A DNA stretch of 64,000 nucleotides from Nocardia terpenica. GTDB taxonomy: Bacteria > Actinomycetota > Actinomycetes > Mycobacteriales > Mycobacteriaceae. The stretch spans positions 186,001 through 250,000 of the forward strand of contig NZ_JABMCZ010000003.1 of NCBI RefSeq assembly GCF_013186535.1. Direction: 5' to 3'. The position numbers and the translations under genes were made by a program. Below the pieces are notes generated by a model, which saw only the letters and a program-made list of their open reading frames with translations, searched no databases and was not told where the DNA came from. Of the stretch, positions 55,860 through 63,734 are shown piece by piece. Each line of letters begins with the position of its first letter. Position 1 is the stretch's first letter.

Positions 55860-56786
55860 GTGACCACCGTCGGACCCGACGATCTGGTGCTCGCCGTCGA
55901 TGTCGGCGGCACCACGACCAAGGGCGAGATCACCGATGTTGCCGGGCGAGTGCTGAATACGGCCACGGTCGCCACGCCGCGCGGGGAGGCCGCCTTCGAC
56001 GCCATGGGCGAGCTGGGGGCCGGGTTGCTGGCCGAACTGCCTGCCGCGCAGCGTGATCGGGTGGCCAGGGCGGCGGTGATCATGCCCGGCATCGTCGACT
56101 CCGCCCGCTCGCTGGCGGTGTTCAGCTCCAATATCGGCTGGCGAGATGTGAAGGTGGGCAGCAGGTTTCACGACCTGTGGCGGATGCCGGTGCTGATCGA
56201 GCACGACGTCACCGTCGCGGGCTGGGCGGAATGGCGATACGGCGCCGGCCGCGGCAGCGACGACGTGTGCGTGATCATTCTGGGCACCGGCATCAGCGGG
56301 ACCCTGTCCGTCGCCGGGCGCCTGGTGCGCGGCGGCGCCGGACAGGCCGGCGAGTACGGGCACATCCCGGTGCGGTACCGGGACGGATTGCGGTGTCCGT
56401 GCGGCAATGTGGGCTGCGTGGAGACGGTGGCCTCCGGCGCCGCCATCGCGCGCGCCTACACCGCCCGCACGGGCCGCGAAATCCCCGGCGCCGAGGCGGT
56501 TTTCGCCGCCCGAGACACCGACCCGGACGCCCGCGCGGTACTCGCCGACGCCGTCGACGCCCTCGCCGAGGGTCTGTTCGGCGTCATCCACGCCGCCTGC
56601 CCCGCCCTGATCGTCCTCGGCGGCGGCCTAGCCGGGGCAGGCACAACCCTGACCGACGCCCTCCACCACCGCCTCACCGAACTACTCCGCGTCGCCCCCG
56701 TCCCCCGAGTAGTCCTGGGCGAATTCGGCGCCCGCGCAGGCCTTGTCGGCGCCGCCCTGTTCGCCAGAGCAGGAGCACTCGAATGA
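55860..56786 (+). CDS. ROK-family sugar kinase
   Basis: A 308-residue kinase: LAVDVGGTTTKGEI (phosphate 1), EHDVTVAGWAEW, ILGTGISGTLSV (phosphate 2), GQAGEYGHIPV and the zinc motif CPCGNVGCVE, all intact. ROK kinases phosphorylate glucose, N-acetylglucosamine or N-acetylgalactosamine at O6. Here it would phosphorylate the imported N-acetyl sugar. GTG start, 10 bases after the SIS gene. Confidence 0.9.
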   Translation: MTTVGPDDLVLAVDVGGTTTKGEITDVAGRVLNTATVATPRGEAAFDAMGELGAGLLAELPAAQRDRVARAAVIMPGIVDSARSLAVFSSNIGWRDVKVGSRFHDLWRMPVLIEHDVTVAGWAEWRYGAGRGSDDVCVIILGTGISGTLSVAGRLVRGGAGQAGEYGHIPVRYRDGLRCPCGNVGCVETVASGAAIARAYTARTGREIPGAEAVFAARDTDPDARAVLADAVDALAEGLFGVIHAACPALIVLGGGLAGAGTTLTDALHHRLTELLRVAPVPRVVLGEFGARAGLVGAALFARAGALE

Positions 56787-56799
56787 ACCGAGCGGGAAG

Positions 56800-57118
56800 C
56801 CCTTCTCCCGGTAGCGCATACTCCCTTGTCCCGGCGGCGCATGCCCTCGTTGTCCCGGCGACGCGTACTACCGTTTCGCCGGTGGCGCATGCCCCCGTCT
56901 TCCCGGCGACGCGTACTACCGTTTCGCCGGTGGCGCACGCCCCCGTTTTCCCGGTGGTGCACACTCCTGTTTTCCCGGTGGTGCACACTCCTGTTTTCCC
57001 GGTGGTGCACGCTCCCGTTCTCCCGGCGACGCACAGTTCCGATTTCCCGGTGGCGCATGTCCCCTTGTACCGGCATGCTTCGCGTACTCCCTTTTCCCGG
57101 CATGCTTTTGGCCGGGAG
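56800..57118 (+). repeat. Dispersed palindromic element, copy 8, with long 24-base half-unit array
   Basis: About 12 half-units of 23-27 bases, mostly exactly 24, each with a CCGG core followed by GGTGCGCA-like bases and a CTCC/TACT-type filler, then a full core at 57095-57117 (stem TCCCGGC/GCCGGGA, loop ATGCTTTTG). Two of the units are identical over 24 bases. The array occupies the gap between the ROK kinase and the deacetylase, in the middle of the operon. The frames that stay open through it are due to the period being a multiple of three, not to a gene. Confidence 0.9.
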
Positions 57119-57191
57119 CTCGGGCGGGCCGCATGTCCTCGGCCGATGATGCCTGTCTTGTGTACGACTGTGGACAGGTCGAGGAGGTGCG

Positions 57192-58370
57192 ATGAGTGAG
57201 GGTGCGGGAGTGCGGGGTTCGGGCGACGTGGTGGTGCGTGGTCGAATCGTGACTGCCACACGACAACTCGACGACGGTGTGCTGACGGTGCGGGGTGAGC
57301 GGGTCCTGGTCGTCGAGTCGTTTGCGGAATGGGTTGGGCGGCATCCCGAGTCGGAGGCGCCGCCGTTCGCGGGGATTGTGGTGCCGGGGCTGGTGGATAT
57401 CCACTGTCACGGGGGGTTCGGGTATCGGTTCGATAGCACCGATGCGGGACAGGCTCGGGGGGCCGCGGAATTCCATCGGGCACAGGGCAGTACGTCGGTG
57501 GTCGCCGGGCTGGTGACGGCTCCGCCCGACGAGATGGTGGCGCAGGTGGCGATGCTGCGGGGGCTGGTGGCCGAGGGGGTGGTTGCCGGAATTCATGCCG
57601 AGGGGCCGTTTCTGTCCGAAACGCGGTGCGGTGCACAGGATCCCCGGTATCTGCGCGATCCCGACCCCGAGCTGATCGACCGGCTGCTGGCGGCCGCGGA
57701 CGGGCAACTGCGGGTCATGACGATGGCGCCCGAGCGCCCCGGCTTCGAGGCGGCCGCGCGCCGGCTCGCGGCGCAGGGCGTGGTGGTCGCCCTCGGCCAC
57801 AGCGATGCGCCGTACGACCGATTCCTCGCCGCGCTCGCGCCCGCGGGGCCGGGCACGCTGGTCACCCACCTGGCCAACGGCATGCCGCCGCTGCACCACC
57901 GGTCGCCGGGGCCGGTGGCGGCGGGGCTGGTGGCCGCGGCGCACGGGCGGGTGATCGTCGAGCTCATCGGCGACGGCGTGCATCTCGACGCCGGATTCGG
58001 CGCGCTTGCCTTCGCCACCGCGCCCGGCCGGATAGCCCTGATCACCGATGCCATGCAGGCCGCCGGGCTGGCCGACGGCGAGTATCGGCTCGGCCCGCAG
58101 GCGGTCCGGGTCACCGGCGGGGTGGCGCGGATCGCCAACGGGTCGATCGCCGGTGGCACCGCCACCCTGCTGCGCTGCCTGCGCTGGGCGGTCCACGACT
58201 GCGGCGTGCCGCTCGCCGACGCGGTGCGTGCCGCCACCGCGACCCCTGCCGCCGCGATCGGATTGTCCCAGGTAGGAGACCTGCGGCCGGATTTCTACGC
58301 CGACGCGATCGTGCTGGATGCCACCCTGGGCTTGCGCCGGGTCCTGCACCATGGACAGTGGTTGACGTGA
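57192..58370 (+). CDS. nagA: N-acetyl-hexosamine-6-phosphate deacetylase (NagA/AgaA)
   Basis: A 392-residue amidohydrolase. The metal site DIHCHGGFGYRFD, IHAEGPFLSE, ALGHSDA and the catalytic Asp in LITDAMQAAG are all present. It removes acetate from GlcNAc-6-P or GalNAc-6-P in the cytoplasm. GGAGG precedes the ATG. It overlaps the PfkB gene by four bases. G-rich third positions in the first 130 codons contrast with the C-rich rest. Confidence 0.92.
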   Translation: MSEGAGVRGSGDVVVRGRIVTATRQLDDGVLTVRGERVLVVESFAEWVGRHPESEAPPFAGIVVPGLVDIHCHGGFGYRFDSTDAGQARGAAEFHRAQGSTSVVAGLVTAPPDEMVAQVAMLRGLVAEGVVAGIHAEGPFLSETRCGAQDPRYLRDPDPELIDRLLAAADGQLRVMTMAPERPGFEAAARRLAAQGVVVALGHSDAPYDRFLAALAPAGPGTLVTHLANGMPPLHHRSPGPVAAGLVAAAHGRVIVELIGDGVHLDAGFGALAFATAPGRIALITDAMQAAGLADGEYRLGPQAVRVTGGVARIANGSIAGGTATLLRCLRWAVHDCGVPLADAVRAATATPAAAIGLSQVGDLRPDFYADAIVLDATLGLRRVLHHGQWLT

Positions 58371-59302
58371 TCCTCACCGTGACCATGAACCCCGCCTACG
58401 ACATGACCTACCGCGTGGAGCGTCTCGAGCGCGGCCGGGTGCATCGGGTGCTGTCGGTCGAACAGCGCATCGGGGGCAAGGGCATCAATGTCAGCCGAGT
58501 GCTGAACCAGCTCGGAAAGTATTCGCGCGCAACGGGGTTCGCCGACCACCTGTTCTCGGCGGCGGCCGAGCTGGAGCTACCGGTGGACTTCGTGCACGCC
58601 CTGCCGTGGGTGCGGCGCACGGTCGTGATCAGCGAATCCGCCGACGGCACCGCCACCTCGCTCTGGGAGCCGGGCGCCCGGGTCAGCGACCCGTACGCCG
58701 TCGACCAGCTGCTGGTGCGGGTGGCGGGATTCCTGCCGGACGTGAGCGGGATGGTGGTGTCGGGATCGCTGCCCGGCGGCGTCTCCGACACGGTCCCGGC
58801 CCAGCTCGCCCGCGCCGGGCTCGAGCGCGGCGTGCCCACCGTCTGCGACGTGGACGGCCGCGCGCTGGAACTGGCCGCGCAGGTGCCCGGGGTGGTGCTG
58901 ATGCCGAATCGGGAGGAGCTCGAGCGGCTCACCGGGTCGGACTCCGGGACCCCGGCGGAGGTGGTGCGCGCCGTGCGGCCGCTGCTCGACGGCGGGGCGC
59001 GGGCGGTGCTCGCCACCCGCGGCGCGGACGGCATGATCGCGGTCACCGGTTCGGGCGCGTGGTCGGCGACGCTGCCGGAGTCGGTGTCCGGGAATCCGAC
59101 CGGTGCGGGCGACGCCGCGGCCGCCGCCGTGATCGCCGGGCTCGCCGACAACCCGAAACCGGACTGGCCCGCACTGCTGGTCGACGCCATCGCGACGTCG
59201 GCGGCGGCCGTGGTCATTCCGGTCGCGGGTGAGATCGACCGTTCGCTGCGCGCCCGGCTGGCGCCGACCGTGACGGTCACCGAGTTGTCCAGCTCTACCT
59301 AG
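58367..59302 (+). CDS. PfkB-family 1-phosphofructokinase/tagatose-6-phosphate kinase
   Basis: A 311-residue ribokinase-fold kinase. The start VILTVTMNPAYDMTY matches LacC/FruK (ILTVTLNPA), with GGKGINVSRVLNQLG for sugar phosphate and NPTGAGDAAAAA for ATP and the catalytic Asp. GTG at 58367 overlaps the NagA stop (GTGA). By context it makes tagatose-1,6-bisphosphate (or fructose-1,6-bisphosphate). Confidence 0.9.
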   Translation: MILTVTMNPAYDMTYRVERLERGRVHRVLSVEQRIGGKGINVSRVLNQLGKYSRATGFADHLFSAAAELELPVDFVHALPWVRRTVVISESADGTATSLWEPGARVSDPYAVDQLLVRVAGFLPDVSGMVVSGSLPGGVSDTVPAQLARAGLERGVPTVCDVDGRALELAAQVPGVVLMPNREELERLTGSDSGTPAEVVRAVRPLLDGGARAVLATRGADGMIAVTGSGAWSATLPESVSGNPTGAGDAAAAAVIAGLADNPKPDWPALLVDAIATSAAAVVIPVAGEIDRSLRARLAPTVTVTELSSST

Positions 59303-59313
59303 GAGATTGATTC

Positions 59314-60147
59314 GTGCCCCTGCTGTCCGTGCCCGACCTGCTCGCCGCCGCCCGGCCCGGCGCCCTCGCCGCGTTCAACGTGATCGCCCTGGAACACGCC
59401 GAGGCCATCGCCGCGGCGGCCGAGGCCGCGAAACGGCCTGCGGTGCTGCAGATCTCGGAGAACACCGCGCGTTATCACGGCGGCGTGGCGCCGCTGGCCC
59501 GGGCCTGCCTGCAGATCGCCGCGGACAGCGGGGCCGCGCTCACGGTGCACCTGGATCACGCCACCTCGAGCGAATTGATCGTGGAGGCGGTGGAACTCGG
59601 GGTGTCGTCGGTGATGTACGACGGGTCGACGCTGGACTACGCCGAAAATGTGGACAGCACAGCGGAAGTCGTGCGCTGGTGCCACGAGCACGGGGTGCAC
59701 GTGGAGGCGGAGCTCGGCGAGGTCGGCGGGAAGGACGGCGCGCACGCGCCCGGCGCGCGCACCGATCCGGACGAGGCGGTCGCCTTCGTCGCGGCCACCG
59801 GGGTGGACGCGCTCGCGGTGGCGGTCGGCTCCTCCCACGCCATGCACACCCGCGATGCCCGCCTGGACGACGACCTCATCGCCCGCCTCGCCGCCAAGGT
59901 CCCGGTCCCGCTGGTCCTGCACGGCTCCTCCGGCGTCCCCGACGAGGGCCTGCGATCGGCCGTCCGGCACGGCATGACCAAGATCAATATCGCCACCCGC
60001 CTGAATGTGGTGATGGCCGAAGCCGTCCGCAGCGTCCTCGCCGCCGACCCCGCCCTCGCCGACCCCCGCAAGTACCTCGGGCCGGGCCGGGCCGCGGTCA
60101 CCGCGGAGGTCGAGCGCTTCCTGCACCTGCTCGCCGCACCGGCGTGA
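59314..60147 (+). CDS. Class II ketose-bisphosphate aldolase (GatY/KbaY-like)
   Basis: A 277-residue zinc aldolase. AFNVIALEHAEAI at the start, HLDHATS (catalytic Asp and zinc His), VGSSHAMHTRDARLD and LVLHGSSGVP (zinc His), and INIATRLN for phosphate correspond to GatY/KbaY. It splits tagatose-1,6-bisphosphate (or fructose-1,6-bisphosphate) to DHAP and glyceraldehyde-3-phosphate. AGGAG precedes the GTG start. Last gene of the operon. Confidence 0.9.
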   Translation: MPLLSVPDLLAAARPGALAAFNVIALEHAEAIAAAAEAAKRPAVLQISENTARYHGGVAPLARACLQIAADSGAALTVHLDHATSSELIVEAVELGVSSVMYDGSTLDYAENVDSTAEVVRWCHEHGVHVEAELGEVGGKDGAHAPGARTDPDEAVAFVAATGVDALAVAVGSSHAMHTRDARLDDDLIARLAAKVPVPLVLHGSSGVPDEGLRSAVRHGMTKINIATRLNVVMAEAVRSVLAADPALADPRKYLGPGRAAVTAEVERFLHLLAAPA

Positions 60148-60149
60148 TA

Positions 60150-60330
60150 CTTCCGGCCCGAGCTCTCTCGTCATGATCCCGGTCCGAGCTCTCTCGTCGT
60201 GATCCCGGTCCGAGCTCTCTCGTCGTGATCCCGGCCCGAGCTCTCTCGTCATGATCCCGGTCCGAGCTCTCTCGTCATGATCCCGGCATGGCTCTCTCGT
60301 CATGATCCCGGCATGCTTTTGGCCGGGATC
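60150..60330 (+). repeat. Dispersed palindromic element, copy 9, with 26-base half-unit array
   Basis: Six half-units of 25-26 bases (a CCCGG core followed by TCCGAGCTCTCTCGTC-like filler and RTGAT) lead into a full core at 60306-60328. Its stem reaches 11 bp, ATGATCCCGGC/GCCGGGATCAT, loop ATGCTTTTG. The array starts three bases after the aldolase stop and ends ten bases before the next gene. Confidence 0.92.
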
Positions 60331-60339
60331 ATCCCCGCG

Positions 60340-60576
60340 TCAGCCGAACACCACACTGGAAACCAGGTCACCGAGCTGAATCCGGTCCCCCGGGGCCAGC
60401 GGCCGGGAACACCCGTCGCCGTCCTCGGCCTCGTGCAGCCAGGCGGTGGTGTCGGTGTGGTTGACCACCTCGGCGTCCATCCACAGCTGCACGTTGTAGG
60501 CGATGGTGTCGATCGGGTCGGTGAGGACTCGGCCGTTTCCGTCCGCATCGGTGTAGCTGAAGGTGCCGATGGCCAT
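60340..60576 (-). CDS. Small hypothetical protein, 78 residues
   Basis: A beta-strand-rich acidic protein (MAIGTFSYTDADGNGRVL at the start, ending LGDLVSSVVFG). AAGGGAG stands before the ATG at 60576. I recognise no family. Its 3' end abuts the repeat array after the aldolase gene. Confidence 0.65.
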   Translation of the reverse strand: MAIGTFSYTDADGNGRVLTDPIDTIAYNVQLWMDAEVVNHTDTTAWLHEAEDGDGCSRPLAPGDRIQLGDLVSSVVFG

Positions 60577-60709
60577 GGCGTCTCCCTTGCGCATCCCCGG
60601 GGTGAGGCTATTGATGTCCTATGTGAATTATCCAATGTCAGAGTGGGTATTTTCGGGTCGTGACCGGGTAGTGCCGAAATAGTTGCAGACCGAGCGGTAC
60701 AGTTTGAGC

Positions 60710-61129
60710 ATGTCCGACAGCGGGTTTCGATCCGCGCCCGGCGCGGACCCGTTCGACGCCTACCGCATGCCCACCGCGGTGCGGGCGGCACGGTGGATCG
60801 CGCTGGCGACGGCCGGTGTCGGAATCGTGTGCACGGCCGCGGCCGGATGGCTGTTCGGGGCGCGGTCCGCGCTGATGATCGCGCTGTCGTTCGTGCCGAA
60901 CTGGCTGCTGGGGGTGGTGGCGCTGGCCTTCGGCGCGGTCGGCGACGGCATCCGCGTCGGCGCGGTACTGCTCGCCGCGCTGAGCATGCTGTGGACCGTG
61001 CCGTCGATCGTGCTCGGTCATCCGCCGGGGTGGCTGGGACCGATCGGCGCGCTCGCGATGATCGTGCTGCTGTTCCGGCCCTCGGCCCGCGCCTGGTTCG
61101 AACCGCCCGCCCGCGCCCCGGGCCGGTAA
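60710..61129 (+). CDS. Small membrane protein, unknown function
   Basis: A 139-residue protein with four hydrophobic helices (WIALATAGVGIVCTAAAGW, LMIALSFVPNWLLGVVALAF, VGAVLLAALSMLWTVPSIVL, LGPIGALAMIVLLF) and a short charged N-terminus. The start MSDSGFRS at 60710 has GAG upstream only. No motif identified; 67 bases before the ABC ATPase gene. Confidence 0.7.
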   Translation: MSDSGFRSAPGADPFDAYRMPTAVRAARWIALATAGVGIVCTAAAGWLFGARSALMIALSFVPNWLLGVVALAFGAVGDGIRVGAVLLAALSMLWTVPSIVLGHPPGWLGPIGALAMIVLLFRPSARAWFEPPARAPGR

Positions 61130-61196
61130 CTCCGCCGAAATCCGATGCGCCGATTCGCAATATCGGCGCAACGGTCAGCTCCTAATCTGTGCATTC

Positions 61197-62033
61197 ATGA
61201 GTAGGGAACCCGCGGGCACCGGTATTCACATCGGCGGGCTGAGTAAGACGTTCCGGGTCGGGCGGCGCGCCGTCCAGGCGCTGGAATCGGTGGATCTGCA
61301 TACCGAGCGGGGCGCGTTTCTGTCGCTGCTGGGTCCCTCGGGATGCGGAAAGTCGACGGTATTGCGCATTCTGGCCGGGCTGGAGACACCCACCGCCGGG
61401 ACCGCCCGCATCAACGGTGCGACCCCGGCGGAACTGCGCCGCCGCCACGAATTCGGCATCGCCTTCCAGGATTCGGCGCTGTTGCCCTGGCGCAGCGTGG
61501 AATCCAATATCAAACTGCCGCTGCAGGTGGCCGGGCTGCCGGTGGAATCGGACCGAATAGCCGACCTGATCGCGCTGGTCGGCCTGGAGGGCTTCGAGAA
61601 GGCCCGGCCCGCACAGCTGAGCGGCGGTATGCGCCAACGTGTTTCGATCGCGCGGGCGCTGGTGGTGCAGCCCACGGTGCTGCTGCTCGACGAGCCGTTC
61701 GGCGCCCTGGACGATATGACCCGGCAGCGGCTGAACCTCGAGCTGCTGCGCATCTGGACCGAGAAGCCCGCCACCACACTGATGGTCACGCACGGCATCG
61801 GCGAGGCGGTGTTCCTGTCCGACGCGGTGGCGGTGCTGAGCCCGCGGCCGGGCCGGGTGGTGGAGCTGGTGCCGATCGACCTGCCCCGCCCGCGCACGCC
61901 GGAGATGATGCGCGCGCCGGAGTTCCACCGGCTCTGCGACTACCTGTCCGAGCTGCTGTTCGGGCGCGGCGGCCGGGGCGGCATCGAGGCCGAAGCCGAA
62001 GCGGCCCTGGATGTTCCGGGCGGTGCGCGGTGA
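61197..62033 (+). CDS. ABC transporter ATPase, nitrate/sulfonate/taurine class
   Basis: A 278-residue ATPase. Walker A GPSGCGKS (about 48), Q-loop FQDSALLPWRSV, signature LSGGMRQRVSIARAL, Walker B LLLDEPFGALD and switch His in VTHGIGEA are intact. The ALLPW and DDMTR motifs are characteristic of SsuB/TauB/NrtD-type importers. First of a three-gene coupled operon with two permeases. No binding protein is visible. Confidence 0.93.
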   Translation: MSREPAGTGIHIGGLSKTFRVGRRAVQALESVDLHTERGAFLSLLGPSGCGKSTVLRILAGLETPTAGTARINGATPAELRRRHEFGIAFQDSALLPWRSVESNIKLPLQVAGLPVESDRIADLIALVGLEGFEKARPAQLSGGMRQRVSIARALVVQPTVLLLDEPFGALDDMTRQRLNLELLRIWTEKPATTLMVTHGIGEAVFLSDAVAVLSPRPGRVVELVPIDLPRPRTPEMMRAPEFHRLCDYLSELLFGRGGRGGIEAEAEAALDVPGGAR

Positions 62034-62779
62034 GGCGCGTGGGCGGGGCGCTGGGTATCGCGGCGCTGATCGCGATGTGGTGGATCCTGGCCGACCTGCG
62101 GGTGGCGGGCGGCACCGTCCCGAGCCCGTGGACCGTGCTGCACGGCGTGTACACCGACGGCTGGGCGCTGTACGGGCCGAACTTCCGGATCACGGCTTCC
62201 GGTGCGCTGCAGGGGTTCCTGTGGGGCAACGGGCTGGCGATCGCGCTGGCCGTGCTGGTGCTGCTGGTGCCGCCGATCGAATCGCTGGCCACCCAGTTGG
62301 CGATACTCGGTTACTGCACACCGCTGCTGGCGCTGGGCCCGATCATCCTGGTGGTGTTCGGCGGGCGCACCCCGACGGTGTTCCTGGCCGCCATGTACTG
62401 CTTCTTCACCACCATGGTCGGCACCGTGTCGGGGCTGCGGTCCGCCGACCGGACCAGCCTGGATCTGGTGCGCGCCTACGGCGGCGGGCGCTGGCAGCAG
62501 CTGTGGCGGGTCCGGTTGATCGCGGCGCTGCCGAATACGCTGGCGGCGTTGAAGATCGCCGCGCCCTCGGCGGTGCTGGGCGCGATCATCGGCGAGTATC
62601 TGGGCGGGATCGACAGCGGTATCGGGGTGGCGCTGACCGCGGCGCAGACCTCCTACAACGTGCCGCGCACCTGGGGCATGGCGCTGGCCGCCGCGGCGCT
62701 GGCCGGGCTCGGCTACGCGGTGGTGGCGCTGGTGGCCCGGCTGCTGGCGCCGTGGACCGGTCGGGAGGCGCGGGCGTGA
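62030..62779 (+). CDS. ABC transporter permease (SsuC/TauC type), first
   Basis: A 249-residue permease with six helices and an EAA-like loop DLVRAYGGGRWQQLWRVRL. GTG start overlaps the ATPase stop (GTGA) and its own stop overlaps the next permease. Shorter than typical at its N-terminus. Confidence 0.9.
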   Translation: MRRVGGALGIAALIAMWWILADLRVAGGTVPSPWTVLHGVYTDGWALYGPNFRITASGALQGFLWGNGLAIALAVLVLLVPPIESLATQLAILGYCTPLLALGPIILVVFGGRTPTVFLAAMYCFFTTMVGTVSGLRSADRTSLDLVRAYGGGRWQQLWRVRLIAALPNTLAALKIAAPSAVLGAIIGEYLGGIDSGIGVALTAAQTSYNVPRTWGMALAAAALAGLGYAVVALVARLLAPWTGREARA

Positions 62780-63573
62780 ACGCACTGCGACGCATCGCGA
62801 GATTCCTTGCACCCCTGATTATTTCGCTGATCGTGATGCTGCTCGTCTGGTATGCCTTCCTGCATGCGTTCCCGCAGGTGGGGCCACGGGTGGGCAAGAC
62901 GCCGGGCGATGTCTGGAACTACCTGGTCACCGGCGACTCCGCCGCCGTCGCACGGCGGGCGATCGAGTCGGATCTGCGAATCACGCTGCGGGACGCGGCC
63001 ATCGGCTTCGGCGTCGGCATGGTGGTGGCGCTGGTGGTGTCGGCCCTGTTCGTCACGCTGCCCGCGGTCGAGCAGTCGTTCCTGCCGGTGGCGATGCTGC
63101 TGCGCTCGGTGCCGCTGGTGGCGCTGACGCCGATCATCGTGCTGATCTTCGGCCGCGGCCTGGCCGGGGTGACCGTCATGGCGGCGATCGTGGTGTTCTT
63201 CCCCGCCCTGGTGATGATCATGACCGGCCTGCGCTCCGCCTCCCCGCAGGCCATGGAACTCGTTGCCGCCTACGGAGGTTCGCGCTGGACCCGGCTGCGC
63301 ATGGTCGCGGTGCCCGCCGCGTGGCCGTCGGTGTTCGCCGCCGCGCGAATCTCGGTGCCGGGGGCGCTGATCGGCGCCCTGCTCGGCGAATGGCTGGGCA
63401 GCGGAACGGGTCTCGGGGCGAGCCTGGTTCGCGCCATACCGACGTTCCAGTACGACAAACTCTGGGCCTCGATCGTGCTGGTCACCATTGTTTCGGTACT
63501 TCTGTATGCAATAGTCGGCGTCGTCGAAAATTTGATATCGGCACGATTCGGCTCGACGGCCGGTAACGAATGA
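62776..63573 (+). CDS. ABC transporter permease (SsuC/TauC type), second
   Basis: A 265-residue permease with six helices and the loop ELVAAYGGSRWTRLRMVAVPAA. GTG start overlaps the previous stop. Two different permeases imply a heterodimeric channel. The last 35 codons are less GC-rich, and the AT-richer region with the recombinase starts right after. Confidence 0.9.
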   Translation: MNALRRIARFLAPLIISLIVMLLVWYAFLHAFPQVGPRVGKTPGDVWNYLVTGDSAAVARRAIESDLRITLRDAAIGFGVGMVVALVVSALFVTLPAVEQSFLPVAMLLRSVPLVALTPIIVLIFGRGLAGVTVMAAIVVFFPALVMIMTGLRSASPQAMELVAAYGGSRWTRLRMVAVPAAWPSVFAAARISVPGALIGALLGEWLGSGTGLGASLVRAIPTFQYDKLWASIVLVTIVSVLLYAIVGVVENLISARFGSTAGNE

Positions 63574-63694
63574 CCGATTCGTCTCGCGAAAGCAAAGAAT
63601 CCGAAATCGAAAAGTCCTAGATTTCCTTGCCGAGAAGGAGGGAAAGCAGCTCTGAGCTGGTTGATTGCGGTACGAAGAACCGCTTCTCTGGGGG

Positions 63695-63716
63695 TCTGTG
63701 AAGGTATCTGTGAAGG
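63695..63716. repeat. Short direct repeat TCTGTGAAGG, 12-base period
   Basis: Two copies of TCTGTGAAGG at 63695 and 63707, 19 bases downstream of the recombinase gene 3' end. Could be arm-type sites of the recombinase. The 161 bases between permease and recombinase otherwise hold nothing recognised. Confidence 0.4.
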
Positions 63717-63734
63717 GTTTTCAGATGGGTCCGG

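Noticed and set aside
56800..57118. CRISPR-like array
   Set aside because: The units are contiguous 24-base copies without unique spacers, and no cas gene is present.
56674..57636. Long minus- and plus-strand frames through the 56.8-57.1 kb array that look like an 8-residue repeat protein
   Set aside because: The frames stay open because the DNA unit is 24 bases. They overlap the ROK kinase and deacetylase genes, have no start signal, and the same half-unit occurs in non-coding places with 22- or 26-base periods.
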